A DNA stretch of 64,000 bases from Bradyrhizobium sp. dw_411 (GTDB lineage: Bacteria > Pseudomonadota > Alphaproteobacteria > Rhizobiales > Xanthobacteraceae). The position numbers and the translations under genes are program-made. The stretch spans positions 124,001 to 188,000 of the forward strand of contig NZ_JAAVUY010000013.1 in the NCBI RefSeq assembly GCF_018449695.1. The letters run 5' to 3'. The first letter of the stretch is position 1. Every line of letters starts with the position of its first letter. This document shows, piece by piece, positions 35,712-45,545 of this stretch. The notes beneath the pieces were generated by a model. That model was not told the origin of the DNA. It worked only from the letters and a program-made list of their open reading frames with translations, and did not search any database.

Positions 35712-36409
35712 GCGTCGGACTTTTCTTCAGCGGCGGCTTCGTCGCCGCCGTCTTCGCCGGATGCGGGCCGCGCTTCCTTTGCGTAGCGCTTAAGCGCCTC
35801 AAGCGGCTCGGACACCGCCACCATGCTGATCGACGGCCTCACGGTGAAGGCCATCCCCTCGTGGAAGGTCGGCGGCAGCGAGACCTGGATGAGGCCGTGG
35901 TTCTTCAAGAACCGGAGGATGTCGAGCATCCTGACCTTGCCGGGCGGGTCCTTCCTGGTCTTTTCCTTCCAGAGGTCGTGCAGACCGTCGGTGTGCCATT
36001 GCGCGTTGCCGTTGACGAGCCCGGTGCTCTGGATCGCGCTGTCGTAGAACGCCCGCAGCAGCAGGATGGCGATGGCCTCGTCCACGCGCAGGGGCTGCGC
36101 CTGGTGGGCGAGCCGCTTGTCGCGCGGCGTGTCGGGAGCCTCCGCCATCGGCGGCATCAGGCACACCATCTTGATGTTGCCCGAGGTATTGAACTGGAGC
36201 CGCCATCCGAAGACGTCGAACAACCGCTCCGCAAACGGCCGTACCTGATCGTCGATCAGCAGTTCGTAGATGTCCCTGGAGCCGTAATCGTTGCCGAACA
36301 CGAACTGCCGCTGCATCAGCGTGCGGAAGGCGCGCTGGATGGTGACCTTCGGAAACCGTGTCCTGGCGAGGACGTCCTCGTATTCCTGCAATCCCGACAG
36401 CGGGTTCAT
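35708..36409 (-). CDS. jetB: Wadjet subunit JetB (DUF4194 type)
   Basis: A 233-residue kite-like winged-helix subunit. The start at 36409 overlaps the jetA stop (ATGA). The segment from YELLIDDQVRPFAERLFD to the C-terminus matches DUF4194. It ends in an acidic low-complexity tail. JetB bridges JetA and the JetC motor in the complex. Confidence 0.85.
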   Translation of the reverse strand: MNPLSGLQEYEDVLARTRFPKVTIQRAFRTLMQRQFVFGNDYGSRDIYELLIDDQVRPFAERLFDVFGWRLQFNTSGNIKMVCLMPPMAEAPDTPRDKRLAHQAQPLRVDEAIAILLLRAFYDSAIQSTGLVNGNAQWHTDGLHDLWKEKTRKDPPGKVRMLDILRFLKNHGLIQVSLPPTFHEGMAFTVRPSISMVAVSEPLEALKRYAKEARPASGEDGGDEAAAEEKSDA

Positions 36410-37791
36410 CGCTGGGCCTCCGTCCTGGTCGCCGTGAAGTTGGGGAGCTCCCCGTAACGGCACGCGGCCACGCCTTCGGCGGGCCCGAGCTGCCATCCCT
36501 TGAGACGTCCGCCGCGACCCGTCAGCGCGAGCAGGGCGATGTAGCGCCACGTGAACCATTCCCTGGCGTTCGCCGGCGCGAGGGCGACCGCGTCGCCGCC
36601 ATCTCTGGAGCCGAGGTAGGCGAGCGCGTGTCCCGCGGTGGGCTCGGAAGCGAGGTCGAACGAGCGGCAATCCTGGATGAAGCGCTTCCTGTACGGATCG
36701 TCCGGCGGCCGCCGGAGCACGCGGGGGTCCGGCGGAGGCAGCGCCTCCCTGGCTTCTGGAAAGCGGGATTCGCCGACCGGCTCGAGGCAGTTGAGCAGCG
36801 GCAGGACGCAGGGAAGTTCGACGTGATCTGCGAGAAGCGCCAACGCTTCGAGGCAGGATTCGACGCGCTCGCGGATGGTCGCCGGATTGCGGCCGATGAA
36901 TCTCAGGATGTCGCGGATGCGTCCTTCGATGCCGACCTGGCCCTGGTCGATGCGGACCCGCAGGCGCTCGATGTCGTCGAACGAAGCCGAGATCTCCGCA
37001 AGCCGCCTGCGGATGAGCGCCTCGGCCTCGCCGTCGGTGGCCGCATGACCGGCTTCGACGTAGGCGGCCATCGCCTTCTCCATCGCCGTCGCCGAGCCGA
37101 GGATTTCGCGGACGGCGCGGGTGACGTGATGCCGCGACCGCCAAGGATTGTTCTGGGACAGTATCTTGGTCCAATCGCGGATCAGGATCCGCTCGACGAA
37201 CTCGGCAAAGAACACGTCGACCGAATCGTCCATCCCCTCGGCGGCGTTGAGGCGCCGCGTCACCGCCAGCAGCGCCGCATCGATGCCGGCCATGTGGCGC
37301 CGAAAGCCGACGGCCGTCTGCCACGCGGCATCTATGTTGGTGGCATGCATCGTCGGGTCGTCCGCGGCCGCGCCGATCAGCGAGGAGACCTGCGAGACCA
37401 GTCCCGTGAAGCTCTTTGCCACGTTTTCCTTGAGGTCGCGCAGCACCGTCATCAGGCGGCGGTAGCCTTCCGGCATCGTCACGCGGATCAGCCAGCGCTC
37501 CGATTCCTCGAGCAGCCAGCCGCCCTCCCGCATTTTCAGATAGAGGTAGTCGGATGATGCCGCCTCCGGCTCGTCCGCGTCGCCGTCGCCGGCCGGCACA
37601 GGCGGCGCCGGCATTCCCTCGATCGCCGCAGCGATCGAGTTCTTGACCTGGTCGCGCTCGGGATTCTCCATGGCCATTTCGCCGAAATGCGTGGCGCACA
37701 GCCGCAGCAGCGCTGCCTCCGCAGCCGAGGCGTGGCGGCCGGTGAAGATCTTGAAGGCTTCGGGCGGCACGCAACCGAACAGATCGCTCAT
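36406..37791 (-). CDS. jetA: Wadjet subunit JetA (kleisin-like)
   Basis: A 461-residue, mainly helical protein. The ATG at 37791 follows AAAAGGGGGCGGT. Its position as first gene, its size and helical character match Wadjet JetA; the exact JetA subfamily was not determined. JetA acts as kleisin for the JetC ATPase heads. Four-base overlaps through the operon indicate one coupled transcript starting in the 37792-38254 gap. Confidence 0.82.
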   Translation of the reverse strand: MSDLFGCVPPEAFKIFTGRHASAAEAALLRLCATHFGEMAMENPERDQVKNSIAAAIEGMPAPPVPAGDGDADEPEAASSDYLYLKMREGGWLLEESERWLIRVTMPEGYRRLMTVLRDLKENVAKSFTGLVSQVSSLIGAAADDPTMHATNIDAAWQTAVGFRRHMAGIDAALLAVTRRLNAAEGMDDSVDVFFAEFVERILIRDWTKILSQNNPWRSRHHVTRAVREILGSATAMEKAMAAYVEAGHAATDGEAEALIRRRLAEISASFDDIERLRVRIDQGQVGIEGRIRDILRFIGRNPATIRERVESCLEALALLADHVELPCVLPLLNCLEPVGESRFPEAREALPPPDPRVLRRPPDDPYRKRFIQDCRSFDLASEPTAGHALAYLGSRDGGDAVALAPANAREWFTWRYIALLALTGRGGRLKGWQLGPAEGVAACRYGELPNFTATRTEAQR

Positions 37792-38254
37792 ACCGCCCCC
37801 TTTTTTCGAGGAGAGGGAGCGACCGCAGTCAAGACAGCAAACGTGCGTGGAGCGCGAACCACACGCTCCACCAACGCCTGCTCGACATACGCCTCGAGAC
37901 CGGCGCGCGACCGACGAGGACATGGAGCAGTGCCGCGACAAAGCCGTCTCGCGCGTGCGAGAAAAGACACCCTTTCATGCTGTGAAAGCAACTGCCTCAT
38001 ATCGGACCAATGGTGGCATTTTCGAGGTCAGTCAACCACCCTGATAGGCTATTCCATGTCGCTGGCCAGACCGAACTCAACGCGCCCCGCGGAGGCGTCC
38101 GCAATTGACTGACGTAGAAGTCCAGGTGTGGCCTCGGCGTGAGCTTGCCTGAGACGTTCAAAGTCCCGTTAACCAACAACCATCAAGCCCACGCCAAAAG
38201 ATTGATGTCTGCCTCCATGTGATTTATCACATCGAAACCGTAGGAGAAGTTTGC
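37792..38254. other. Divergent intergenic region upstream of jetA
   Basis: No gene supported. It should hold the Wadjet operon promoter and contains the second 16-bp operator at 38217-38232 next to the rightward gene at 38255. Confidence 0.5.
38217..38232. promoter_or_regulatory. 16-bp operator, copy 2
   Basis: ATGTGATTTATCACAT, identical to 19408-19423 and with the same 22 bases between its end and the downstream ATG. Confidence 0.6.
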
Positions 38255-38653
38255 ATGCTCGAATTAGATAAAAGCACGGTCGTCTCGGAAAGCCAGACTG
38301 GATCGAAACCACGTCCTGTTCCGCGTCGTGTTGTCGATCGCCCTCATCCGTCCCGGTGGGATGAACAAGAGTTGATGAATTTCGCCGAAGCTGTCGCGCT
38401 TTTTTGGCCCATGGGTCCGCTTACCGTGCATTCGCTGCGCACCGCGCACCGCAGCGGGCAACTCGGCGTCGTCGAAATCGCAGGCAAGTTTCTGACGACA
38501 AAGGCCGCCATTCTGGAAATGGGCAAATGTGAACTTGCGCCCAAGGAAGCGCTCGCAAAATGCCCCCCCACTGATCGAGAGACAGCCAAAGCGAAAGCCG
38601 CGTTGATGGTGCAGAATTTCAAAACACGGATGCAAGACAAGCTCGCGAAATAG
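38255..38653 (+). CDS. Small DNA-binding protein, excisionase/MerR-like
   Basis: A 132-residue protein starting after TAGGAGAAGTTTGC. The core (WDEQELMNFAEAVALFWP, then PLTVHSLRTAHRSGQLGV) reads like the single helix-turn-helix of excisionase or MerR-like proteins, followed by a basic helical tail. It could be the recombination directionality factor of the island or a transcription regulator. The preceding operator is shared with the HNH gene 19 kb away. Confidence 0.55.
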   Translation: MLELDKSTVVSESQTGSKPRPVPRRVVDRPHPSRWDEQELMNFAEAVALFWPMGPLTVHSLRTAHRSGQLGVVEIAGKFLTTKAAILEMGKCELAPKEALAKCPPTDRETAKAKAALMVQNFKTRMQDKLAK

Positions 38654-38721
38654 AAGGCTTGAAATTCGCGGATCGGCGGACTGACTGATGCAGCCGTCGG
38701 ACTAAAAGCCGAGCCGAACTT

Positions 38722-38880
38722 TCAGCCGCGAGGCGAAACCGCCGCATCGATTAGTTCGATCACCGTCACCTCCAATGCCTCCGCTATCCCCTCGAGCATC
38801 GTCACCGCGGGATTGGACTTCCGGCCGTAGGCGGGACGACCCTTTCGCCCATTTCGCTCAGCGCGATCAGCGAGCTTCTC
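38722..38880 (-). pseudogene. Decayed XRE regulator, C-terminal part
   Basis: On the minus strand, ending at 38722, NPAVTMLEGIAEALEV is a typical second half of an XRE helix-turn-helix domain and its dimerisation tail. The front of the domain is disrupted and no start codon with a ribosome binding site was found. Confidence 0.6.
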
Positions 38881-38913
38881 CGAGCCGGAGTCGAGGACAC
38901 CGCCGCCGATCTC

Positions 38914-39051
38914 TAGACGAATTCGGACGTGCCGCGCTGGCAGGAGAGGCTTTACGCCTTCATGACGCGTAACGGAGTCGGCGTGCCCGACAATTTCTTG
39001 ATACCAGCCGCGAGCGTCGTCGAACTCGGCATTAAGGTTGAATGTAAGTGA
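38914..39051 (+). pseudogene. kup: 3' remnant of a Kup potassium transporter gene
   Basis: The frame ending at 39051 reads VPRWQERLYAFMTRNGVGVP, then an FLIPAASVVELGIKVE segment, the characteristic C-terminus of Kup potassium uptake proteins (normally ending near VVELGTQVEI). An in-frame stop lies just upstream and the 600-residue transporter body is absent. It marks a recombination scar. Confidence 0.75.
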
Positions 39052-39237
39052 CCGCCACGCGCTTCCTCAGGAGCGGGCGACGTGGCGAGCCCACCGACGG
39101 TGGGCATCGGACCGATGGCTTAATCGCACGGCTTTCTTCCCGCGGTCTGAGTTGCCCTCTCGGCGGCACCGGACCGACGTGCAACAATGATTCTCGGCCG
39201 CAATCGGTCGAAGCGACGAGAAATGCAAAGGCTGCGA

Positions 39238-40101
39238 ATGACCGCGATACGAATCCAGCACACCACGACCTACCGTTTCAGGCAGCCGGTGCACCTCGCT
39301 CCGCACCGGTTGATGCTGCGCCCCCGTGAGAGCCGCGAACTGCGCCTCATGTCGCACGCGCTGATTATCACGCCGGCCGCCGTGGCGACCTGGTCGCACG
39401 ACGTGTTCGGCAACGCCGTCGCGATAGCCTCGTTTGCGGACGCGGCTTCTGTCCTCATGATTGACAGCGTTGGCGAGATACTGCTCGATGCGGTGGACTG
39501 GCCGGTGTTCGACATCGCGGCATCGGCCATCTCGTACCCTTTCCGCTATTCCGACGACGAGTGGACCGACCTCGGCGCACTGACCATCGCGCGATATGCC
39601 GATCCGGGCGAACAGTTGCAGACATGGGCCAGGGGCTTCGTTCGCGGCAATCCGACCGACACGCTGTCGCTTCTCAAGGACCTGAACGCCGGGGTCGCTC
39701 AGCGCATCCGGTACGAGAGCCGTGAGGTCGAGGGCACGCAGTCTCCCGACGAAACGCTGGATCGCGGATGGGGTTCATGCCGCGACTTCGCGGTGCTGTT
39801 CACGGAAGCGGCGCGGAAGCTCGGCTTCGGTGCCCGTCTCGTTTCCGGCTACCTGCACGACCCGAACAACCACCTCGTGGGCTCGGCCGACGGCGGCTCG
39901 ACCCACGCCTGGGCGGAGGTATTCGTGCCTGGCGCCGGCTGGATCACCTTCGATCCGACCAACCGGAGCGTGGGAGGCCGGCACCTCATTCCGGTCGCCG
40001 TTGCCAGGGACATCAGCCAGTGCACGCCGTTATCCGGTAGTTTCTTCGGTCCGAACGACAGCTTCGTGGGCATGGAGGTGACGGTTTCAGTCACCTCGTG
40101 A
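39238..40101 (+). CDS. Transglutaminase-like cysteine protease family protein
   Basis: A 287-residue protein. The N-terminal beta domain (IRIQHTTTYRFRQPVHLAPH) precedes the transglutaminase core, with Cys in GWGSCRDFAVL, His in STHAWAEVFVP and Asp in FDPTN. All three catalytic residues are present. Proteins of this type are common in rhizobia; they are thought to be peptidases or cross-linking enzymes, substrate unknown. The ATG at 39238 is chosen since the family motif begins there. No signal peptide. Confidence 0.88.
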   Translation: MTAIRIQHTTTYRFRQPVHLAPHRLMLRPRESRELRLMSHALIITPAAVATWSHDVFGNAVAIASFADAASVLMIDSVGEILLDAVDWPVFDIAASAISYPFRYSDDEWTDLGALTIARYADPGEQLQTWARGFVRGNPTDTLSLLKDLNAGVAQRIRYESREVEGTQSPDETLDRGWGSCRDFAVLFTEAARKLGFGARLVSGYLHDPNNHLVGSADGGSTHAWAEVFVPGAGWITFDPTNRSVGGRHLIPVAVARDISQCTPLSGSFFGPNDSFVGMEVTVSVTS

Positions 40102-40166
40102 TGCTCGCCAGACCGGCCGTACGTCGCAACCCACGTGCTCGACCCGAATGCGCTCGCGGCAAACTG

Positions 40167-40379
40167 TCAGGCGGCTCGGCGCTTCTTCGGAGAGGTTGCC
40201 TTGGACTTGCGTGCAGGCTTCTTTTCGACGGCAGTCGCTCCGGCGACGTCTCCCAGTGATGCGGCCAGCACATCGCGCTGCGCTTCGAGCCAGAATGCGT
40301 CGGACCTGCCATCCGGACAACCCGCTTCCATCCACATCTGGTAGGCGCGCTCTCTGACCTTTTGTTCCAGATCCTGCAT
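40167..40379 (-). CDS. DUF2934 small protein
   Basis: A 70-residue protein matching DUF2934: VRERAYQMWMEAGCPDGRSD and a following W, then a lysine-rich tail that may bind nucleic acid. Common in Bradyrhizobium-like genomes, function unknown. GGAG lies upstream of the ATG at 40379. Convergent with the transglutaminase gene. Confidence 0.75.
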   Translation of the reverse strand: MQDLEQKVRERAYQMWMEAGCPDGRSDAFWLEAQRDVLAASLGDVAGATAVEKKPARKSKATSPKKRRAA

Positions 40380-40568
40380 CTCGCTGCTCCATTCCAAGGA
40401 GAAGGATAGTGATGGCGCCCGACGGTTAACAAAGTTCAGAGACGGTCGCCCTGTCACCGATATCGAGGTCCCAGCGTTCGGCTTCGAACCCCCGCCGGGC
40501 CAACGCGTTGTTAGCCGGTTGCCTTCCGTTTCGGCGGTCGACCCGAACCGCGACCGAAGGTGATCCGG

Positions 40569-40952
40569 ATGACCCAAACGCTTCAGGCCCCGGCCTTGAT
40601 CCGGACCAACATCCCGTTCCGCCTCGACGGGCTGCCCTGGAGCCGGTTCCACGTGCTGGTCGTCATCGGGCTAGGCATTACGTGGATCCTCGACGGGCTG
40701 GAGGTCACCATCGTCGGTTCGCTGGGGCCAGCCCTGCAGAGCGCCGACACCCTGCATCTCAGCAGCGCAAACCTCGGCGCGGTCGCTTCCTTCTACGTCG
40801 TGGGCGCGGTGATCGGCGCGCTGGTCTTCGGCTGGATCACGGACCGGCATGGCCGCCGGCTGGTATTCTACGTCACCCTGATCGTTAAGCTTTCCGGCTT
40901 CGAGGCGCCCACCGATCGCGTGCTCAGGCTCGGCAGGGCCAAACTGAACTGA
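40569..40952 (+). pseudogene. Truncated MFS transporter
   Basis: The first 105 or so codons (LPWSRFHVLVVIGLGITWIL, then a GWITDRHGRR loop) are the start of a 12-helix major facilitator transporter with the loop 2-3 signature. The similarity ends near 40888 and a short unrelated tail runs to a stop at 40952. At 127 residues it covers only about the first three helices and cannot be a functional transporter. Confidence 0.75.
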
Positions 40953-40986
40953 CGGATGGCGCCTTCGGATAGCGGAGTCTCTCGCG

Positions 40987-41904
40987 ATGTTAGGATATCT
41001 CTGGCGGCGGCTTCGCTATCTTCCGGTGTCGTTGCTCCTGGTGCTGTTCATGACCTTCAGCGTGCTGCGGCTGACCGGCAACCCCATCGACATCTATCTC
41101 GACATGAACCGGACGCCGGAACAGGTCGAGGCGCTGACGCAGAAGCTCCACCTCGACCGCCCTCTCGTGGTCCAGTTCGGCATCTACCTTCGCGACGTCG
41201 TGAAGGGTGATTTCGGCGAGTCCCTTCAGTTCGGCGTTCCTGCGCTGGAAGTGGTGCTGGACCGCCTCGGCAACACCCTCCAGCTGGTCGGGGTCGCGCT
41301 CGGGCTCGCCGTGGTCCTCGGCATCGCCGGCGGCGCGGTCGCGGCGCTCCGGCGCGACCGTCTGGCCGATGTCGTGATCTCGTTCCTTGCGGTGCTCGGG
41401 CAGTCGATGCCGAGCTTCTGGCTCGGCATCCTGCTGATCCAGTTCTTCGCGTTGCGGCTCGGCTGGCTGCCGACTTCGGGGCAAGGCGGCGTGGCGCATA
41501 TCGTGCTGCCGGCGTTGACGCTGGCCGCCTATCTGATCCCGAACTTCATCCTCATCACCCGCACCGGCGTGATCGAGACCTTCAACGAACAGTTCGTCTT
41601 GACCGCGCGGGCTAAGGGCATTCCGTCGGTCCGCGTGCTGCTGGTCCACGTGCTGCCGAACACGCTAAATCCGATCCTCAGCTTCCTCGGGCTCCAGCTC
41701 GGCAAGCTGATCGGCGGCTCGATCATCACCGAGAGCATCTTCGCCTGGCCCGGGATCGGCCGGCTGATGGTCTCCAGCATCTTCCAGCGCGACATTCCGG
41801 TGGTGATCGCAGCGATCTGCATCATGTGCATCGCGATCGTGCTGGCCAACCTGCTGGTCGACATCGCGCTGTCGATGCTCGACCCGCGCATTCGCGAGGC
41901 CTGA
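40987..41904 (+). CDS. Dipeptide/oligopeptide-type ABC transporter permease (DppB-like)
   Basis: A 305-residue inner-membrane permease with six predicted helices and the coupling-loop signature near 205 (LTARAKGIPSVRVLLVHVL). It is the first of four overlapping or adjacent ABC genes. The family imports peptides, nickel or opines. No substrate-binding protein gene lies upstream, where it would be expected; a truncated MFS gene is there instead. Confidence 0.9.
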   Translation: MLGYLWRRLRYLPVSLLLVLFMTFSVLRLTGNPIDIYLDMNRTPEQVEALTQKLHLDRPLVVQFGIYLRDVVKGDFGESLQFGVPALEVVLDRLGNTLQLVGVALGLAVVLGIAGGAVAALRRDRLADVVISFLAVLGQSMPSFWLGILLIQFFALRLGWLPTSGQGGVAHIVLPALTLAAYLIPNFILITRTGVIETFNEQFVLTARAKGIPSVRVLLVHVLPNTLNPILSFLGLQLGKLIGGSIITESIFAWPGIGRLMVSSIFQRDIPVVIAAICIMCIAIVLANLLVDIALSMLDPRIREA

Positions 41905-41907
41905 TCC

Positions 41908-42731
41908 GTGACCGCGTCGAAGGCCAAGATCGCGATCGGAGGCACGGTCATCGCGCTCATCGTCCTGGCGGCGATCTTCGCGCCGCTGGTAGCGCCGCAC
42001 GATCCCTACCAGCAGCAGGTGATCTTACGTCTCAAGCCCCCGGTCTGGATGACCGGCGGCACCTGGCGCTTCCCGCTCGGAACCGACAGCTACGGCCGCG
42101 ACGTCCTGTCCCGGCTGATCTTCGGATCGCGGCTATCGATCCTGGTCGGCATCGCCTCGGTCGTGCTCTCGATGCTTATCGGCACCACCGCCGGCGTGCT
42201 CGCGGGCTACGTCGGTGGCAAGACCGAAGAGGTCATCATGCGGACGGTCGACGCGCAGACGGCATTTCCCGACGTCCTGCTCGCCATCCTGTTCGTCGCC
42301 GCGCTCGGCGGCAGCTTCCTCAACCTGATCGTGGTGCTCGGGATCTCCGGCTGGATGGTCTATGCGCGCATCATGTTCGGTCTCACGCGCAGCCTGCGCG
42401 AACGTCCGTTCGTGGAGGCCGCAGTCTCGTTCGGCGGACGCAGCGGCTACATCATGCTGCGCCATATCCTGCCGCAACTCGTGCCGGTGCTCACGGTGGT
42501 GGCGACCTTGCAGGTCGGTCAGATGATCCTGCAGGAGACCGCGCTGTCCTTCCTCGGCCTCGGCGTTCCGCCGCCGGCCGCGACCTGGGGCAACATCCTG
42601 GCCGAGGGACGGGACCGATTGTTTCTGGCGCCCTGGATCGCCAACTCGGCCGGCATCGCCATCGTCACGCTGGTTCTCACCGTCAACATCCTCGGCAATG
42701 GGCTAAGAGAATGGCTGGATCCGAAGAGCTG

Positions 42732-42732
<1 letters not shown>
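41908..42732 (+). CDS. Dipeptide/oligopeptide-type ABC transporter permease (DppC-like)
   Basis: A 274-residue permease with an N-terminal helix (about 8-28), then a five- to six-helix core carrying the signature FVEAAVSFGGRSGYIMLRHI. GTG start, 3 bases after the DppB-like stop. Partner of the DppB-like subunit. Its stop TGA shares a base with the ATPase ATG at 42732. Confidence 0.9.
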
Positions 42733-43752
<1,020 letters not shown>

Positions 43753-43760
<8 letters not shown>

Positions 43761-44724
43761 TGCCGGCCCGCTGATCGAGGTTCGTAATCTCAAGAAGAAT
43801 TTTCCCGGCGCCGCCAATGCCTGGGGCAAGAGCAGCGGCGTGGTGCAGGCCGTCTCCGACGTATCGTTCGACATCGGGCGCGGTGAGACGCTCGCGCTGG
43901 TCGGCGAGTCCGGATGTGGCAAATCGACCCTCGGGAGGCTTATGTTGCGCCTGATCGAGAGCACGTCGGGAACGGTTTCGTTCGACGGCCGCGACCTCAC
44001 CGCGATGACCGGCGAGACGCTGCGCCGCGCCCGGCCGAGCTTCCAGCTCATCTTTCAGGATTCCGGGAGCGCGTTCAATCCGCGCATGCGGATCTCGGAC
44101 ATCGTCGAGGAGCCGCTCCGCATCATGGGTCGACCGGCGGCCGAGCGGAAAGACAGGGTGCTGTCGCTGCTGCAGAGTGTCGGCATCGACCGCAACATGG
44201 TCGACCGTTTTCCGCACGAGTTCTCCGGCGGCCAGCGCCAGCGGATCGGGATCGCACGGGCGCTGGTGTCCGATCCGAAATTTATCGTGTGCGACGAGCC
44301 CGTCTCGGCACTGGACGTGTCGATCCAGGGGCAGGTCGTCAATCTGTTGATGGATCTACAGCGGGACTTCGGGCTGACCTATCTGTTCGTCTCGCACGAT
44401 CTGCGCGTGGTCCGGCACGTCTCGGACCGCGTAGCCGTGATGTATCTCGGCGGGATCGTGGAGCTCGGGCCTGTCGGGGAACTGTACGATCACCCGCGGC
44501 ATCCCTACACCAGAGCATTGCTGGCCGCGATGCCGCGCAAGCGGCGCGAAGCGCAGGCCGAGCCGGCCTTCGTCGGGGGCGAGATCCCGAGCGCCAGAAA
44601 CCCGCCGAGCGGCTGCCGTTTCCACACCCGCTGCCCGATCGCCCAGCAGGTCTGCTCGCAGCAGCGGCCGGTGCTGGAGCCGGCCGGCGCCGAGCATCAG
44701 GTGGCCTGCCATTTTCCCGGCTGA
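43753..44724 (+). CDS. ABC transporter ATPase (DppF-like)
   Basis: A 323-residue second ATPase with Walker A GESGCGKSTLGR, signature FSGGQRQRIGIARAL, Walker B FIVCDEPVSALD and a C-terminal cysteine motif (CRFHTRCPIAQQVC). It overlaps the DppD-like gene by 8 bases and closes the operon. With the two permeases it makes a complete membrane and ATPase unit. Confidence 0.9.
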
Positions 44725-44982
44725 CCGATGGTCGCGCGGAACATTGCGTTCGGGGATCGAGCGGACCGTTCACGTCGGCGAGACGAACTGTCAACACCGT
44801 TGCCGTAGCGGTCTGCCCTGTATCTCAGCGTGCGCTGAAAGCTGTGCTGGTAGTCGAACGCCTTTCGGGCACGCCAGCCCAACTTCGGACGTCGCCGGCC
44901 GGCGCCACGAACAGCAGAATCCTATGGTTCGAATTGGATCAAGGACGGAAGGACTGAGCGATGTACTCGTACTTCGTGGGTG

Positions 44983-45348
44983 TCACTTGCCGGTCGCCTT
45001 CCTGGTTTTGAGCGCCTTCGTCGCGGGATGCGGCGTCAGCAACTCCGCGACAGGGACACCGAGCGCCTCCGCGAGGTTTTCCACGGCCGTGACCGTCGGA
45101 TTCGAACGGCAGTTTTCGATCAGGCTAACGGCATTTTGGTCGATTTTTGCTGCACTCGCGAGCGCGTCCTGGCTCCAACCGCGATCGGCGCGAAGTTTCC
45201 GCAGATTGGCGGCGAGCGTCTGCAAGGCCGCCGATTCCCGGGCAGGAAATCTTTCGCCGAACGGCTTCTGCTGCCTGTCGTCCTCCTCGTTTCCGCGTTC
45301 GCTATCGGCCATGCTCTCGATCGGCTTTTCCATGTCGTCGACGACCAT
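44983..45348 (-). CDS. XRE-family regulator
   Basis: A 121-residue protein with an N-terminal charged extension and an XRE helix-turn-helix (LRADRGWSQDALASAAKIDQ, then NPTVTAVENLAEALGV). Divergent from the nuclease-like gene at 45546, with a 197-base gap, the arrangement of a control protein and its restriction or toxin gene. Confidence 0.8.
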   Translation of the reverse strand: MVVDDMEKPIESMADSERGNEEDDRQQKPFGERFPARESAALQTLAANLRKLRADRGWSQDALASAAKIDQNAVSLIENCRSNPTVTAVENLAEALGVPVAELLTPHPATKALKTRKATGK

Positions 45349-45545
45349 CTTAGCCGGGTCTCAGCCGTTCACCAACGAGTAGGAGTCCGCCCTGCCCGCC
45401 GCGCACACATTTCGGACGCCGGCCTGGGGTGCCATCCAGAAAGAAAGCCCGCCCCGGAAGACGTCCTCACGGCCCAGCATTCGCCAATATCTCCGCCCAT
45501 ACGCACGCCCCCGCCCATCCAATGCCGGCGGCAAAGGATCGCCCC

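Noticed and set aside
32259..35786. 1175-codon rightward open frame
   Set aside because: Exactly antisense to JetC, whose Walker motifs and operon overlaps are decisive; the frame reflects high GC at third positions.
36358..37557. 399-codon rightward frame
   Set aside because: Antisense to JetA; no ribosome binding site and no domain-like sequence.
44744..45382. Rightward frame over the DppF-XRE gap
   Set aside because: Mostly antisense to the XRE gene at 44983-45348; no start signal.
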